Under the pieces are notes generated by a model that ran no database searches, was not told where the DNA came from, and saw nothing but the letters and a program-made list of their open reading frames with translations. From the NCBI GenBank assembly GCA_033557685.1, contig JAWQRN010000102.1, positions 1 through 38,745 on the forward strand: a stretch of 38,745 bases of DNA, read 5' to 3'. The stretch comes from Sperchopsis tessellata (lineage: Eukaryota > Arthropoda > Insecta > Coleoptera > Hydrophilidae). The first letter of the stretch is position 1; every line of letters begins with the position of its first letter. Below are positions 1 to 13,600 of the stretch, in pieces. A program made the translations under genes and the position numbers.

Positions 1-125
1 CAGTGAATTCATTTATTGAAGTAACATCACTCGCCTTGAAAATGTCCCTTGTAACAGTGGACGAAAAGTCGGCACTTGTCAGAGCCTCTACACGGTTTTT
101 ACCCGGAAACAACATTCATACCAGG
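1..125. repeat. Dispersed repeat, left copy (cut by window edge)
   Basis: This stretch resembles about 37310-37430 in the same orientation. Both share a run of similar blocks: a TGAAGTAACATCACT-like or TTGACGTAACATAACT-like start, then CCTTGA.AATGT, GTAACAGTGGA or GTAATAGTGGA, CAGAGCCT.TACA, and CCGGAAACA. I estimate roughly three quarters identity by eye. The right copy has a 65-codon open frame on the minus strand, which is broken here. It is probably a fragment of an unidentified interspersed element. The class is unknown. Confidence 0.45.
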
Positions 126-370
126 TGATCAAATTTAATCTGAAGATAAAATAGAGTTCCTATTATAAAAAAATCTCTAAAACTATGTTAAATTCTTTGA
201 TATTGTGCAAGGGGGTAGTTTACTATTTAACCAATAGAATTGTTGGAAATTTGACATTGGTATTTATGAACTGACGTGTTTGAAAAATGTGGCGATGACT
301 CTATAATTTTTTCTTATCAACGCTACGTTTGTCGCGGTCTAGCACACCCCACACTTGGATGATACAATAT

Positions 371-730
371 ACAGGGTTTGGCAAACGTATGGGGTACAGT
401 GAATATCTTGTATACCACTCAAGCGATTAAATGAAATTTGATAAAGGGAAGTTTTTAATTATAAGGAATTGGACCAACGTATTAGCGATATCTGACAACT
501 GGAAATAACTCCAAATTACTTATTTTAATTAGAACATCTGTATATATTTTGTTGTTTTATTAAAAATAAGACAATTGGAGTAACTTTTGGATAAAAATGA
601 AGTTGTTAGAAATCGCTAATAGGTTGATCCGATATCTTACATTTTAAAACTTCCCTGTACAAAAATTTATTTAAATCGATTCAGCACTAAAAAAAATATT
701 CAGTGTATTCCATACTTTTGTCGAACCAGT
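371..730. mobile_element. Foldback MITE, about 360 bp
   Basis: The left end (ACAGGGTTTGGCAAACGTAT) and the reverse complement of the right end (ACTGGTTCGACAAAAGTATG) match. The similarity continues inward for about 150 bp per arm, including GGGAAGTTTT, then a GGA..AACGTATTAGCGAT-like block and TAACTCCAA. The middle is A/T-rich near 550. ATAT flanks both ends (367-370 and 731-734) and may be the target-site duplication. No coding capacity is visible. This is the structure of a non-autonomous foldback MITE, perhaps Tc1/mariner-related given the T/A-rich target site. The family is not identified. Confidence 0.7.
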
Positions 731-1667
731 ATATTTATTTTAGTGAATCTTTTTCTAAAGAAATGTTATTGATTTTTACCTAAGGCAGTCATCCTTTATA
801 AAACATTACTTAAATATTAACATAAACTTTATCGAATTTCGTTTGTTAGTTCTAGTTTTCCATTATTTTGAGGGAAACTCCAGTGAAATTTTCTAATAAT
901 TACATAAATAAGTAGAAAAAGAAAGTATTTAACATGTACACCTTATTTCTAGGAATAACGTAAGTTTATCCGATGGAATAAAAAATGAACAGATATGTGA
1001 TTTAGTTTTGTTAGGTATTAGAAAGTATTTTGTAAAATTCCATTTATTATTAATTTATCTTATGTAGGACTATTTTCGCTGTAATGTGCAATCTCCGACG
1101 TCAGGAATCCAGTGTTCGAAATGAGTTGCGTTTTTTAACGTGCAAATAGTCTTCATTTTTCTATAATATACAGGACACACTACGTATATCCCGGAGAACG
1201 ACGATCTTTTCCCTAATCACAAATATCCGACCACCTTGACACCTCGAAACACAATGCTATATTTTGAAATAAATTACATTATGATGCCTGTTTCGGGGAT
1301 TTTTAACACATCGTCGTTGTATACTTTTTAAATTATGTAGTATGTACTAATTTCAAACCGTTTATTTTAAATTTGTATGAACTATGGCTTCAACCTACCG
1401 ACATCTAGCAATGAACCGTTAAAGTTCACGATTGAAAATGTCAGAATCAAACCGTTAGTGAATAATATTTCATTTTGGCGCTTTTTTCGGTTTGTTGGAA
1501 TGGGCACTAACGTGTAAAGTGTGTAAGGTATTTATATACACCATACGTTTTTTAAAAATCCTCTATTTTGAACACGCTTCTATGTTTAATGTATTTTCAG
1601 CATTGTTCCAACACCAAACGGTAACATAACCTACAAAACCACACCGCAAGGTTTGTTTTTCGTAAAA
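731..1667. other. Upstream region of Nup93, no gene seen
   Basis: This is A/T-rich sequence with no convincing coding frame. It should contain the Nup93 promoter and 5' UTR near its right end, but no TATA box or initiator can be assigned with confidence. Confidence 0.4.
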
Positions 1668-4600
1668 ATGTCAGATTTTTCAGACCTCCTGCAGGAGGCA
1701 GAAAAGCTATCCCATGATATTGAAGGCACAACTGATCTACCCAAAGTTGAAAGATCCATAAGACAAGTTTTAGAAGCTTCGAATGAGTTATATTCGAAGG
1801 TTGCTCAAAATGGTTCAAAGGACATTCAAGCGTTAGTACTATATTTCATTTATTTATTAATGCAATTTTCATATAAACCAGTGAATCTATATTGCCAGGA
1901 GGTTCTGTTATAACTTTTATATCTTTAAATTAAAATTTTGCAAGATAAAGGTATAGAAATTTTGAGAAATATCTGAAGTTTACCATATTTATACTTGCAA
2001 CAAGCAATTCTTTTTGTTGATACTGTCACATTTTGAATAGGCAAATAACACCACAACCATTTTAACACTCCTAGGGATCTTGGTGAGGTACTACTGGCAT
2101 GAAAGATTCTACTCAAAATGATATTTGGTTTTGCCACTTATATTTATTTTTTAGAAATCTTTTACTGGGGTCAAAGGGCATCGACTTACCTAGGATAGCC
2201 CAAAAACTTGATGTCATTAGTTCTAAAAAGACATTTGAACCAATAGAACCTGCTGAGCTGACAGACATTGCAGCTACCCTCGAAAATGAGCTTCGTAATA
2301 ACATAATTCATTTACTTGATGAAAGTAGTAACAAGGTAAGCATATGCGAAATGTATCTTTAACTATTTTTAAGCTCATTAAATGTAACTATATTTTTATT
2401 AAAATCCTTATGGGTTTTTCTTTTAGTTCTTTGATAAAATCATGGTAGACTCGTGGGAACATGACCTTGGTGAGTGGAAGCAAGAGAAAAGAAAAGTCTT
2501 GAATGCTATGACTGCACCATCAGGAGCATTTTTGGATATTACAGAAACTAAGAGCATATTTTTGACACCTCCTATGTTCGAAACTCATTTTATGGATAAG
2601 CAAGATGTGGTGTATGCTAGAGAAGTTATGGAATACAATAGGCCTCTTACTTCATCCCACAGAACAAATCTTATCCATGTTTTTGCAAGAGCTGCACAAG
2701 AGTTTCAGGACGCTGTAAGTTTATTTTTATGATAGACACTGGACTATATTCAGTCACATTCAGAGAACTGCTAGGTGAAATGTATGGCTTTGCTGATACA
2801 TTTCTTTTTCAGAAAACCAATGATATGTGGGAAATAATGAAGTACATGACCAATGTACCAGCATTTCCCAGAGGCGAAGATCCAATTGCATTTCGAAATA
2901 GTGATGCTTGCATTAAAGTACTTGTCAGACAAGCTAACCAGTATTTGGAAGATAGGTAATGAATAAGTTTGAATGGTGCCTGCTATGAATTTATACTTGT
3001 ACTTTTATTTACACCATATTTCATGTTTAGGTACAAGACTTACATGGAAACTGTAATAAATGAAAATTTAGCTGCAGCTCAAAGAGGTGGCGTTCCTGGA
3101 ACATACACTTTAGTTAGAAGTTTTGTTGGCATTCGTTTTCAAGGAGAATATACTGGATTCGTCGATGGAGAAATAGACCAAAGGCCACTCTGGCCAATGG
3201 TATATTATTGCATAAGGTGTGGAGACCTTACGGCAGCTCTCCATTGCTTAAGAAAAGCGTCGTAAGTATTCATTATCTTTTGACACTTCATGGTTTCCAA
3301 ACTGATATGCCCAAAACAAAACATCCAACCCAAACATTTATTCTATATTCTGAAATTCTTTGCTCACTTGTGGTATTTTTCTCCAACATTGCCTAAGCAA
3401 CTAGAATTACTTGATGTAAAATTGTTATTTTCCAGAGTTGATTGTACAGAATTAATGAAAATTCTAGAAACAAGATTCAACAATCCCGACCACGCAGACC
3501 TTGGCAAATACGAGACGACTATAAAGTTCCAGTACCAACGACAAGTGCGAAATTCTTCAGATCCCTTTAAACGTTTGGTTTACTGTATATTGGGATGCTG
3601 TGATATCAAAGATGAGCATTCGGAGGTTGCCAGAACAGCTGACGATTATTTGTGGGTTAAACTAAACTTGATTCGTACCCAGTCAGAAAAAGATGATCAC
3701 ATAAAATTCAATGATTTACAGGTATGTAACTCTGTAATTATTTGACTTTATTAATCCGAAAGCAGCGTGATTAAAATCTGAAATATGAGACTGATATTGT
3801 TGGGTTTAGTAGAAAAAACTTACCTCTACATTTTATGGGGTGAAATAGTCATACACTCCTTGTTTATGTGGAATATACAATTTGAAATAGTTTTTTTCGG
3901 AATTGTAAAATAATTTTTAATGTTTTTAGATGACTGTATTAGAAGAATATGGTGAAAGTCACTATGACGCTCAAAACCAACCACATTTATACTTCCAAGT
4001 TCTTGCACTAACTGGACAGTTCGAAGCGGCTATCGAATTTTTGGCCAGGGTTGAGAGATATAGAATTCACGCTGTACATATTGCAGTTGCTCTCAATGAA
4101 ATGTATATATTATCTGGCCCAAGGAATTTTTCATCTCCGTTATGTAAGTAAATTTAAAATATCTACCTTATAGTGTTACTGTTTTGAATATTAATGTTTA
4201 AAGAATACTAAATAATACACTAGACCAGGGATCCTCAAACTACCATATCTGGCCCACTTTTCATCTGGCCCGCGGATACTTTTAAAAATATATCCTATAT
4301 ATGTCACATATAAAATACATCCAAGTATAATTCATGACAATTTTTATTACAAAATAATTTTAAAACATGATCTTTATAAGCAAAAATATTATAGTATATA
4401 ATATATATACCGATGTCCGAATGGACTGCGATGTGGTGTTAGCAATACGCGTGTTCACTCTGACGTTATGCGTAAGGACAAACTACATGGGCGAGCTTGT
4501 TGGGATTCAAGAAGAGCATTTTTATACTTTACCGCTTCGTGATTACCACGAGCGAGCTCACGCCACTAGCGTAGGTCAAACCCCCATTTGTCTGGCGTCA

Positions 4601-7600
4601 GTGGTTACGCCCATACCAACAACACAGGCTTCGCAAACCGCTTAGCGAGTGAAGCGTAAAAATGCCCGAAGGATGCACCGGTTGTGCCCGACCGTGGATT
4701 CACCGAGCTAATATAAGCTAGTGCATCTATACCTTATCAACCGTAAGCAGTTATACTCATCAGTCATTGCAATAATAACGTAGGATTGTTTGTTTTACGC
4801 CATTTATTTTTATATGTATATATTTTTTTGTGGGTTCCTATATTAAATTTAAAAAATGTCAATGTCAAAGAAGAGAAAAGTTGACAGTGAATGTCGGGTC
4901 TTTGTGTAGTTCAAAAACAAATGTTTGTGTCTTATTTGTAGAAAGTCTGTAGCAGTGTTCAATGAATACAACTAGAAAAGCCATTATAATAGTAAACATA
5001 GTGAAAAATTTGAAGGAAAATTACGTGATAAAACACTACAAGAACCGAAAGACAGTTTAGCAGGTCAACAAAATGTTTTTTAAAAAGTTTCAAATGAAAA
5101 TATCACCTCGGTCAGAGCCAGTTATCGTGTTGCGGCAATAATTGCTAAAGAAGGTAGGCCGTTTCCAGATGATGAATTTATTAAAAGATATAGGAACAGT
5201 TAACTGCAAGAATAGTTGCTTGGAGGGTATAGGTTTTAGGATTAGATATTCTTCAACTTCAACTGAAAAATATTGCTCACTTAATTATTTTTATCTGTGG
5301 AATAAATCAGAATTTTGAAGTAACTGAAGAACTAGCAGCATTGAAGAGTTCGAAGGACACTACTACGTGGAGAAATTTTTTTTTGAATGTAACAGTAATA
5401 ATTGATGAATTAGAATTAAATTGGGAAAAGCTTACTTGTGTAACTACTGATGGTACGAAAAGTATGGTTTTTTTCTAATATTGGTTTAATTGGAAGAATT
5501 AATTGATTATGTGATACTAAAAGTATTCATCCACCAATGAACTTACATTGTATCATACATCAACGGTCTTTGAATGCATAAAAGTTTTTGATTTAAACTC
5601 TGTAATGTCTACAGTTATTTCTACTGTAAATTATATAAGAAATGCTGGATTGTATCATCATTTGTTGTACCACAGTGAAGTGCGGTGGTTAAGTGGCGGC
5701 AAAGTGTTAGAACGTTTTTTTTAACGAAATGAAATTGATATATTCAACATGGAAAAATCAAAACTAGTTCCAGAAATTTCTGAATCTGCTTGGCTGTGGG
5801 AACTTGCATTTGTAACTGATTTAAGTGAACATCTCAATTGTCTCAATGTTAGTCTGCAATGGAAAACTTGTACATGAACTCTTTTTTGATATTAAGGCAT
5901 TTCAGACAAAACTAGAACATTTTAAAAAACAGGTGCAACACACATAGCTGTGATTATTTGTAGAAAACTATGACGACTTAATTTAAATTTTCTATTCAAA
6001 ATTGTATTGAGAAAATTACATTGCTACAAAATTAACTAAATGAGCGATTCTAAGATATTTACAGCAATGAAAAATCATTTATTTTATTTCAAAATCTTTT
6101 TGAGATTGTTGCTGATAATGTTGATGTAAATATGCAACTAGAATTATAGATTTGTAATCAAAGAATACTCTAAAACTGTTACTTAAAAATGAAAACTTGA
6201 TTAAGTATTATTCTTTATTGCCCGAAAATAAATATCGTAATATTAAGAATTTTACAAGAAAACTGATTTCCATATTCGGAAGTACATACATTTGCGAGCA
6301 ATCGTTTTCCAGAATGAAGCATATTAAATTAAATTAATTTTAATTATTGTTAAAATTATGTAGTTTTCTATGTGAATAAATTTCTTTGTATCCTGCCCAC
6401 TTAACAATTTCAATACTCTTATATGGCTCTATCCTTAACAAGTTTGGGGACCCCTGCACTAGACCTTCCATGTATGCAAGGTTTCCGTTCGCCAAATCCT
6501 CATGTACATGAAATTCGCATAAATGGAACCAAAGAAGTAATAGGATAAAAGTGGTTATGTTTCAAAATTTATTTAAGACTAAAAACTAAAGTTTTGAAAG
6601 TTTTTAGTTTTTAGTTCTGATATAAGATGATAAGGAGCCAGTGCACTGGTAATACTCCATCGCATTAAACTTCTGTAAGCACAGTCATTGTCTAGCTTTA
6701 GTAAAAAATTGATGCTCATTACGAACATCTTTAGCCCTTTCTGAAGATATTAAATTTTTAACTAGTTTATAGTTTTACTATCCTGTTTTCTTTCTCTTCT
6801 TTATTACTTTCACACTCTATTAACTCTTCAACAGCTAATGCCTCTTCGTGAGCATCTAAAAGTTCTAGGACATCGTCAGTTTGAAGATCATCAAACCCTT
6901 CGCCACCAATACGTCTTCCAAGTTCTTCCAATTCAGCAAAGTCAGTTTCAGCCGCTTCTTGCTCTACTACTTGATGTATGTGGACGCATTCAGGCCAAAG
7001 GTTTTTTCTAGCATGCATTCATTGTAGACTATTTTAAATCAGTCCATGCGCTATTACTGTTGTTAAGCTTTTAAAATTGTGTAGGATTTCCAAAATTCAT
7101 TTAAGTCACCGTCAGATTTACAGTTTTTTAAATGTGGAATAATGCCGTGATACAGAGATCCATCTTATCAATGACGTGGTATATGGTAAAACACAACTTT
7201 AACTTTTTTGTGCATTATTTCCAGGTGTAATAAATTGCTTTACACTGCAAGTTTTGGCTTCTGCAATATCTTTTCACTTCTGGGAAAAAATCCTTCATGA
7301 ACCAATCGTCCAACATCTTTCCTGTCATCTACTCTCCGCGATTGAACCTCCAGTGGATCGGTAGGTTTGCTTTGTTCACATTTTTTAACTTTCTGGGATT
7401 GTCAGACTTTTAAATTAAAAGGGGCTTGTACATAAAATCTCCTTCTGCATTTTCATAAAACAGCAAGAGCTTTTACTTTATCCTTAGAAATAAAGGTTCT
7501 GTTAGGCATTATTTTCCAGCACTGGTCCGTCTCAACTTCGTTAAAAACTTGGGCGGGTACCCTTCTGTTTGAATTATCTTTAATAATTCATCATGCTTCT

Positions 7601-10600
7601 GATTACCTGAAACCTGGTCGACACTTGCAGATTCACCAGTAAATTTGATGTTGTACAAATTGTAACGCTTGTGAAACTTATCGAACCACCCCGTATTAGC
7701 ATTACATTCCAAAACTTCATTACTTTCATTTTCATTTTGTTGATTATTTTCCCATAAACTGGGATACGCATTAACATTGGGTTTTCTTTGTAGCCAAAGG
7801 CCTTGAATGTTGTACAGATGATTTTATGTCTTCTTATTTGAACGAATAGTGCGAACAATAGATTCATTGATTCCAAATGAAAGTCCAATGGCCGAAGTAT
7901 TTTCATCCACTTCAAGTGTTCCTGTCTCAGCTTATCATCTTCCGTTTTATGGGCTTAGGCATAGTTGCAGCTTTAATGAAAGTTAAAACTTTCATGCAGT
8001 GCACACACATTCAAAGAAAAAATACGAATGATGCTTCTTCAAATTCATTTGAATCTTGAGAAAACATTACAAATACATTAGAAATAAAACATTACATTTA
8101 CTACCATTTATAAGATAGATGTAATAATTAAAAAAACATGCAAATCATTGGCATCGTATTTGTATCATTCCAAATATTATTTTGTTAAGTGTTTCGTTTG
8201 TATGTTCGTGCCTTTATAGGACATCTAAACGCAGTAGAAAATACGTACATCACTATTAGTTATGTAAATAACTGTCGGTTAATATCTTTCGCTTCGATGT
8301 TATATTTATATATATAATAATTGACACAAATTGTATGTAAAATATGTAGCATGTGTTTAAAAACAAAATTGCGAAAATTTTATTTGCGTAAAAGTTAGTT
8401 TTATTTCACATACAAAAAATACAGGTATCAAAATCTAATTCGCGTACGTTGATCTTGCTTACATGGAGGGTCTAGTGTATATCAATTTACAGTCGATTTA
8501 TAATTTTGTTACACAACCCTATATCAACAGAATGCAATATTCTAGGACTAAATTTGGAATTTCAACATTTATCATAAGTATCAGTAATGTTGATTTGTTA
8601 AAATGATATGGCAAAAAAAATATTTAACTAGTGCTCTAACATTTATTCAAGACCTTTATGTGATATAGTAAAATAAAATATGATATTAATATCAACCTTA
8701 CACTTATAAATGTAAATTCTTCTGTAGCCGCTAAATTAAATGTTGAAAATTGGAAATATTTTATCTCTCTTATAATTAACAGAGTTGCATCTGTCATTAT
8801 ATTAATAGCAGAATGCAATGCAAAAGTCATTTCAAACCGCGGTCGATTGATCCATTCGTAGGTTTCGAGGAATACCACCGCTTCATCAGTGAATCTGCAA
8901 CCTGCATTCTTTGAAACAGTGTACCGTGCATTCTACTCCTCACTCGTTTGATCTTAGATTCTGCGGTATTTAATAACTCTCGCTAACTACCTACCGCAGA
9001 ATCTAAGATCAAAAGAGCGAGGAGTAGAATGCACTATACACTGTTTCAAAGAATGCGGATTGCAGATTCACTGATGAAGAAGCAGTGGTATTCCTCAAAA
9101 CAGACATATGGATCAATCGACCGCGGTTTGAAATGACTTTTGCAGTGCATTCTGCTAGTAATATAATGACGGATGCAACTCTGTTTATTACGTTGTCCGT
9201 AATATATGTGCCAGGGAGATCAAATATTTTCAACATTTAATTTAGCGGCTACGTAAGAATTTACATTTACAAATACACAAACGGCACTTCGTGAAAAATA
9301 ATAACGTACAAATTTGCCAATTGCAACTTTGGTATTAGTACACAAATATTTAATAACACTCACTAACTGCCTTCTGCAGAATCTAAGATCAAAAGAGCGA
9401 GGAGTAGAATGCACGGTACACTGTTCCAAAGAATGCGGGTTGCAGGTGCACTGATGAAGCGGTGGTATTCTGTGAAACGTATGTATGGATCAATCGACCG
9501 CAGTTTGAAATGATTTTTGTATTGTGCTATTAATATAATGACAGATGCAACTCTATTAATTACATAGTCCGCAATATAGGTGCCAGGGAAATTATATATT
9601 TCCAATTTTTAACATTTAAACTTACACTTCTTATAATTGCTTTATAATGAAAATATTTTTTTCTAGTATTTATTGATCCAGCAGATCCCAAACCATGTCG
9701 GCGTCTAAACATAGCAAGACTAATTATGGTACATGTACGTAAATTTGAGATGACATGTATAGAGGAAGCTGTTCACTATTTCTATTTATTACACAACTTG
9801 CACAACGAAGACAAATCAAATGTATATATGATGTGCGTCTGTGATTTAGCCATCGAAACAAAAGAATATGAAAAACTTTTTGGAAGATTACAACCAAACG
9901 GTGTAAGAACAAAAGGCATAGTAGATTTCTTCCAAAATCCAGACATTTCCGTGGAAAAGTTTGCAGAAATGGTAGGATGTGTACTTGTGAACAAAGGAGT
10001 TTATGAAGATGCTATTGAACTTCATGATTTAGCTAATGTAAGAATAATTTTTTGTTTTTGAGAATATCCGAAGAATAATAAATTTTTTTATTTTTTTTAG
10101 AATCATACTGAGGTGCTTCGACTACTCTGCGTTCTTTTAAGTCAAGTTGTACATAAACCTCCAACTTGTGGTGCAGCACGAGATCGTCTTCAAGCAAAAA
10201 GTAGAGAAATTTTAGCTAGATATTCAAGAGATGGTTTCAAATGTTCAGCGTCACTTGTAGCGTCCTTTACTATACTGAAAGATCTGATGGACTTTTTCGA
10301 CCATTACCATTCAAAACAATTTACAGCGGCAATGAAGGTACGACATTTCATCATTACAAAACTTTTTCTGTCTTAACTAAAATAAAATATTTAACATTCA
10401 ATTTAAACTCAAAAAATAACAAATAACCTGAATTTAAAATCATATTAAATTGTTATTCATCACAAAAACCTTTGCGGGTCATTATTGATAACATAGTAAA
10501 AATACATAGTACATAATAATACATAGTAAATTTATGTCCCTAAAACTAGAAATCAAGGTTATTAATTATATGGTCCGTAAGTTACCTTCTGAAATAGTTG

Positions 10601-13600
10601 TACTTGGGTTCCTTGAGCTTACTTTAGGTTGTTGTATATTTAGTCCTTGGTTTATTTTTGCTCGTCCTGCTCTACTTCTGGTTCTGTTTACTTGAATTTT
10701 GTTTGATGCTCTCGTTTTGTAATTGTATCAATCATTATTTTTTTCCATTGGAGTTCACTGTGTATATGCATTTCATTTTTATATTAATTTTTAGACTTCA
10801 AAATTTTTAATCATAATCTTTTGTTTTGTATTTACCGCAACATAGAGCCATCCCTTTTTGTCTATGGTTAAGCATTTAGTGTTGGTTTTTCCTGTTTCCA
10901 AGTCAGTACTCTTGGGTACCATTGGAATCTTTCGTATTATATCGTATCGTATAAAAATCACTAAATCGAATCTTCGCTATAATTAAATAGTCTAAAGTGA
11001 TCTGTCGAAAATACCTTTCATTGTGCAAGTAAAATAACCATTTTGTGTTGGCATGTGGCAACAAGTTTAGCGTCCCTACAATGTTTTTACATTTATCAGT
11101 TGTTTCCGTTCCTTTCTTCCTATAGGTGAAAGTTCACTGCATGTGGACCTGTCGCTGATCTACACATCTGTAAGTACTTATCGTTTATTCATATTTACAG
11201 TTCACTATTTATATCTTCAAGTTTGAGAATTCACATGCGTGTGTGTTGTACAAATTATAAGTTCAAGCTGTCTCACTTATTAAACAACAGGGTTCTTTGA
11301 TTGATATAATGGGTGTCAAAATTTGAGGTTAATTTTTAATTTTGTAATAAAAACTTTGAATATTTTTATTGAAAATGAAAGTAAAGACATGGAAGCTTAA
11401 TAATGAAAAGCGATATCCAATAAGGGACCTTCTCTATCTGCTCTGCATGCCTCCAATCTTTTGTTAAAACGTTCGATAACATTTTGGCCTAACTGTGGCT
11501 GAATTGCAGACATTTCATGTTTGTGGGTTATTAGGGTAGGCTTCTTCTTCCAAACAACCCTAAAGAAAGAAGTCCAGAGGTAACAATGAATACAATATGG
11601 TTTATTTGACCACATAACTCTTAGTGATTTTACAGGTGATATTTCAAGTTAATTGATAAATGTTGCGAAGTGATCAAGAAAATGGCTAGCTCATCTTTTA
11701 TAGATGTAGACTCCACCATCAGCTTTGGAGTTGCAGTTCGTAGCATATTGTGGAAATTTCATGACATTTGCTCATTGTTATTTTTGTTCTTAATATTTTA
11801 ATCATGCTGTTTAATATTTTTTCTCTGCTTTTTTTTAGATTATACAAGATCTGAAGTTATTGCCTTTCCAAATGTCAGAAGTTGAAGAAAGAGTCAGTAG
11901 TTTTAAGAAGTTAAATGATGACGTCTGTAGAGTTATCCCGGATTTAATGCTTTCAGTGATGAACATGCTTTTCGATCATTATCAAAAAATAAAAGAAAGT
12001 GAATATGTCCCTTCATTTTCTGGCACAGCTGTCAATCAGGTATGTTGTAATACTTCTCTTTGATTTTTTATATAAATATTTGTATCTATATCAAATTAGA
12101 GGAGATATTTTAAGAATATTTAGAATTCCTTAATTTTCTTTGTTTTTTGTTTTCAATATTAGCATAAATAAAACACTATTGAACTACTATTTGGGAGACA
12201 CATACTGAGGTCACAAATGACGATCTAGTGGACTCGTGATATTAAAAACTCTAGTGAATTAAAATTCTTATAATGAAAAGTAAAGAACAATGATTTTTTT
12301 TGTATTTTAAATAAATAAAGTAAATATTACTTTTATTTATTTAATCTACTACTTTATAGACTATGGTCCATTTATAGAGTAGGCTTATTACATATAAGTT
12401 ATATGGTAAAAATATACATTAATCAGTCAGTCCACTTGAGCTCTTTAAATGGACATCTGAAAATAATAGATACCAGTCTGTTCAAACTTCTCCACAACTT
12501 AATCGATGACCCTGCTTCACTTACATATATCAACATTCATGTACCCACTACTTCCGTTAAGCACCAACACTTGTTTTACCTCTCCCATGCCCGAACTAAC
12601 ATTCCACTATTTGTAGAAATTATGCTTTTGTTCATATTTTACTTCTATCTTAATGTTTTATTCTTCACACTGTTCTCATATTCTTGTAATATTTCTTTCT
12701 TCTGCTCAATAATTTATCACCTTCATTAAATTATGTCGGAGATTAATTGATCCTGGCGCACTGGAAACATTTTTTTAGCTTGCTTATGGAGTTCAATAAT
12801 ACATAACCCCCATCAAAATCACTCTTTTACCATAAATTATAAATAATATATATTCATTTCTTTGTTAAATCGCCGCCAGCGCCACTAGTGGCAGCGTTAT
12901 CGAATTAAGCAAGACCTTATAAGCCGCGAGCACAAACAAGATGTGACATTTAAGTTCCAACCACAGGCTAAGGTGATCACAAGGTAATCAATTCAACCAC
13001 TTTCTATTTTTCACCAAGCTCCATAACACATTTCTTTTGATTAGTTATGTTTTTTTTTCTTTCTTATTCTCTACATTCTGTTCATGTAACAACATACTCA
13101 AGTACATACATATAGTTTATTTATTCTCTTCAACTCTGGCAGAATATTTCGATTATCACCTAGTGTTCACTTTCATGTTTGTATTTGTTTCTGTACTATA
13201 TATTAATCTTAATCAATATATATTTTAACATATGTTTCCTCTACACTACGTCTTGTGCACTGTTGTTATTGTGTTCTACTTATTTGTTGTTAATCTATAT
13301 ATTTGTTTGTATTTTCTTTTTGGCTTTGGAAATTATTTGTATTTCCCTACTACAACTAATTCTGTTTTACATTATTTTGAATATATTAATTTGCTTCTTA
13401 CTACTCTTTAGTGTTTGTTTTTGTTTTATTTTGTATCCTCTTGTATGCTTCTACTGTTTCCTACCTCCCCTACTTATGTTGCTGTAATTGTTGCAGCATA
13501 TCATGTTAATGTTTTTCTACTTTTCTTAATGTCTTAGGTTGTTAAATACATACTTAATTTATTTGGGTGTAATTTAATTCAGTTGTCATGGAAAAATTGT

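Noticed and set aside
3290..3435. Open frame continuing upstream of Nup93 exon 6 from 3290
   Set aside because: It precedes the TTTCCAG acceptor at 3435. Family similarity and phase begin only at 3436, so this part is intron.
4367..4645. 92-codon plus-strand open frame
   Set aside because: It lies in the non-coding leader of hAT copy 1, and the same stretch in copy 2 is not open. It is a chance frame.
13037..13487. Two hydrophobic plus-strand frames that look like multi-pass membrane proteins
   Set aside because: The strand is extremely T-rich, which gives Phe/Leu/Ile/Tyr runs by composition alone. No conserved motif or paralogue was seen.
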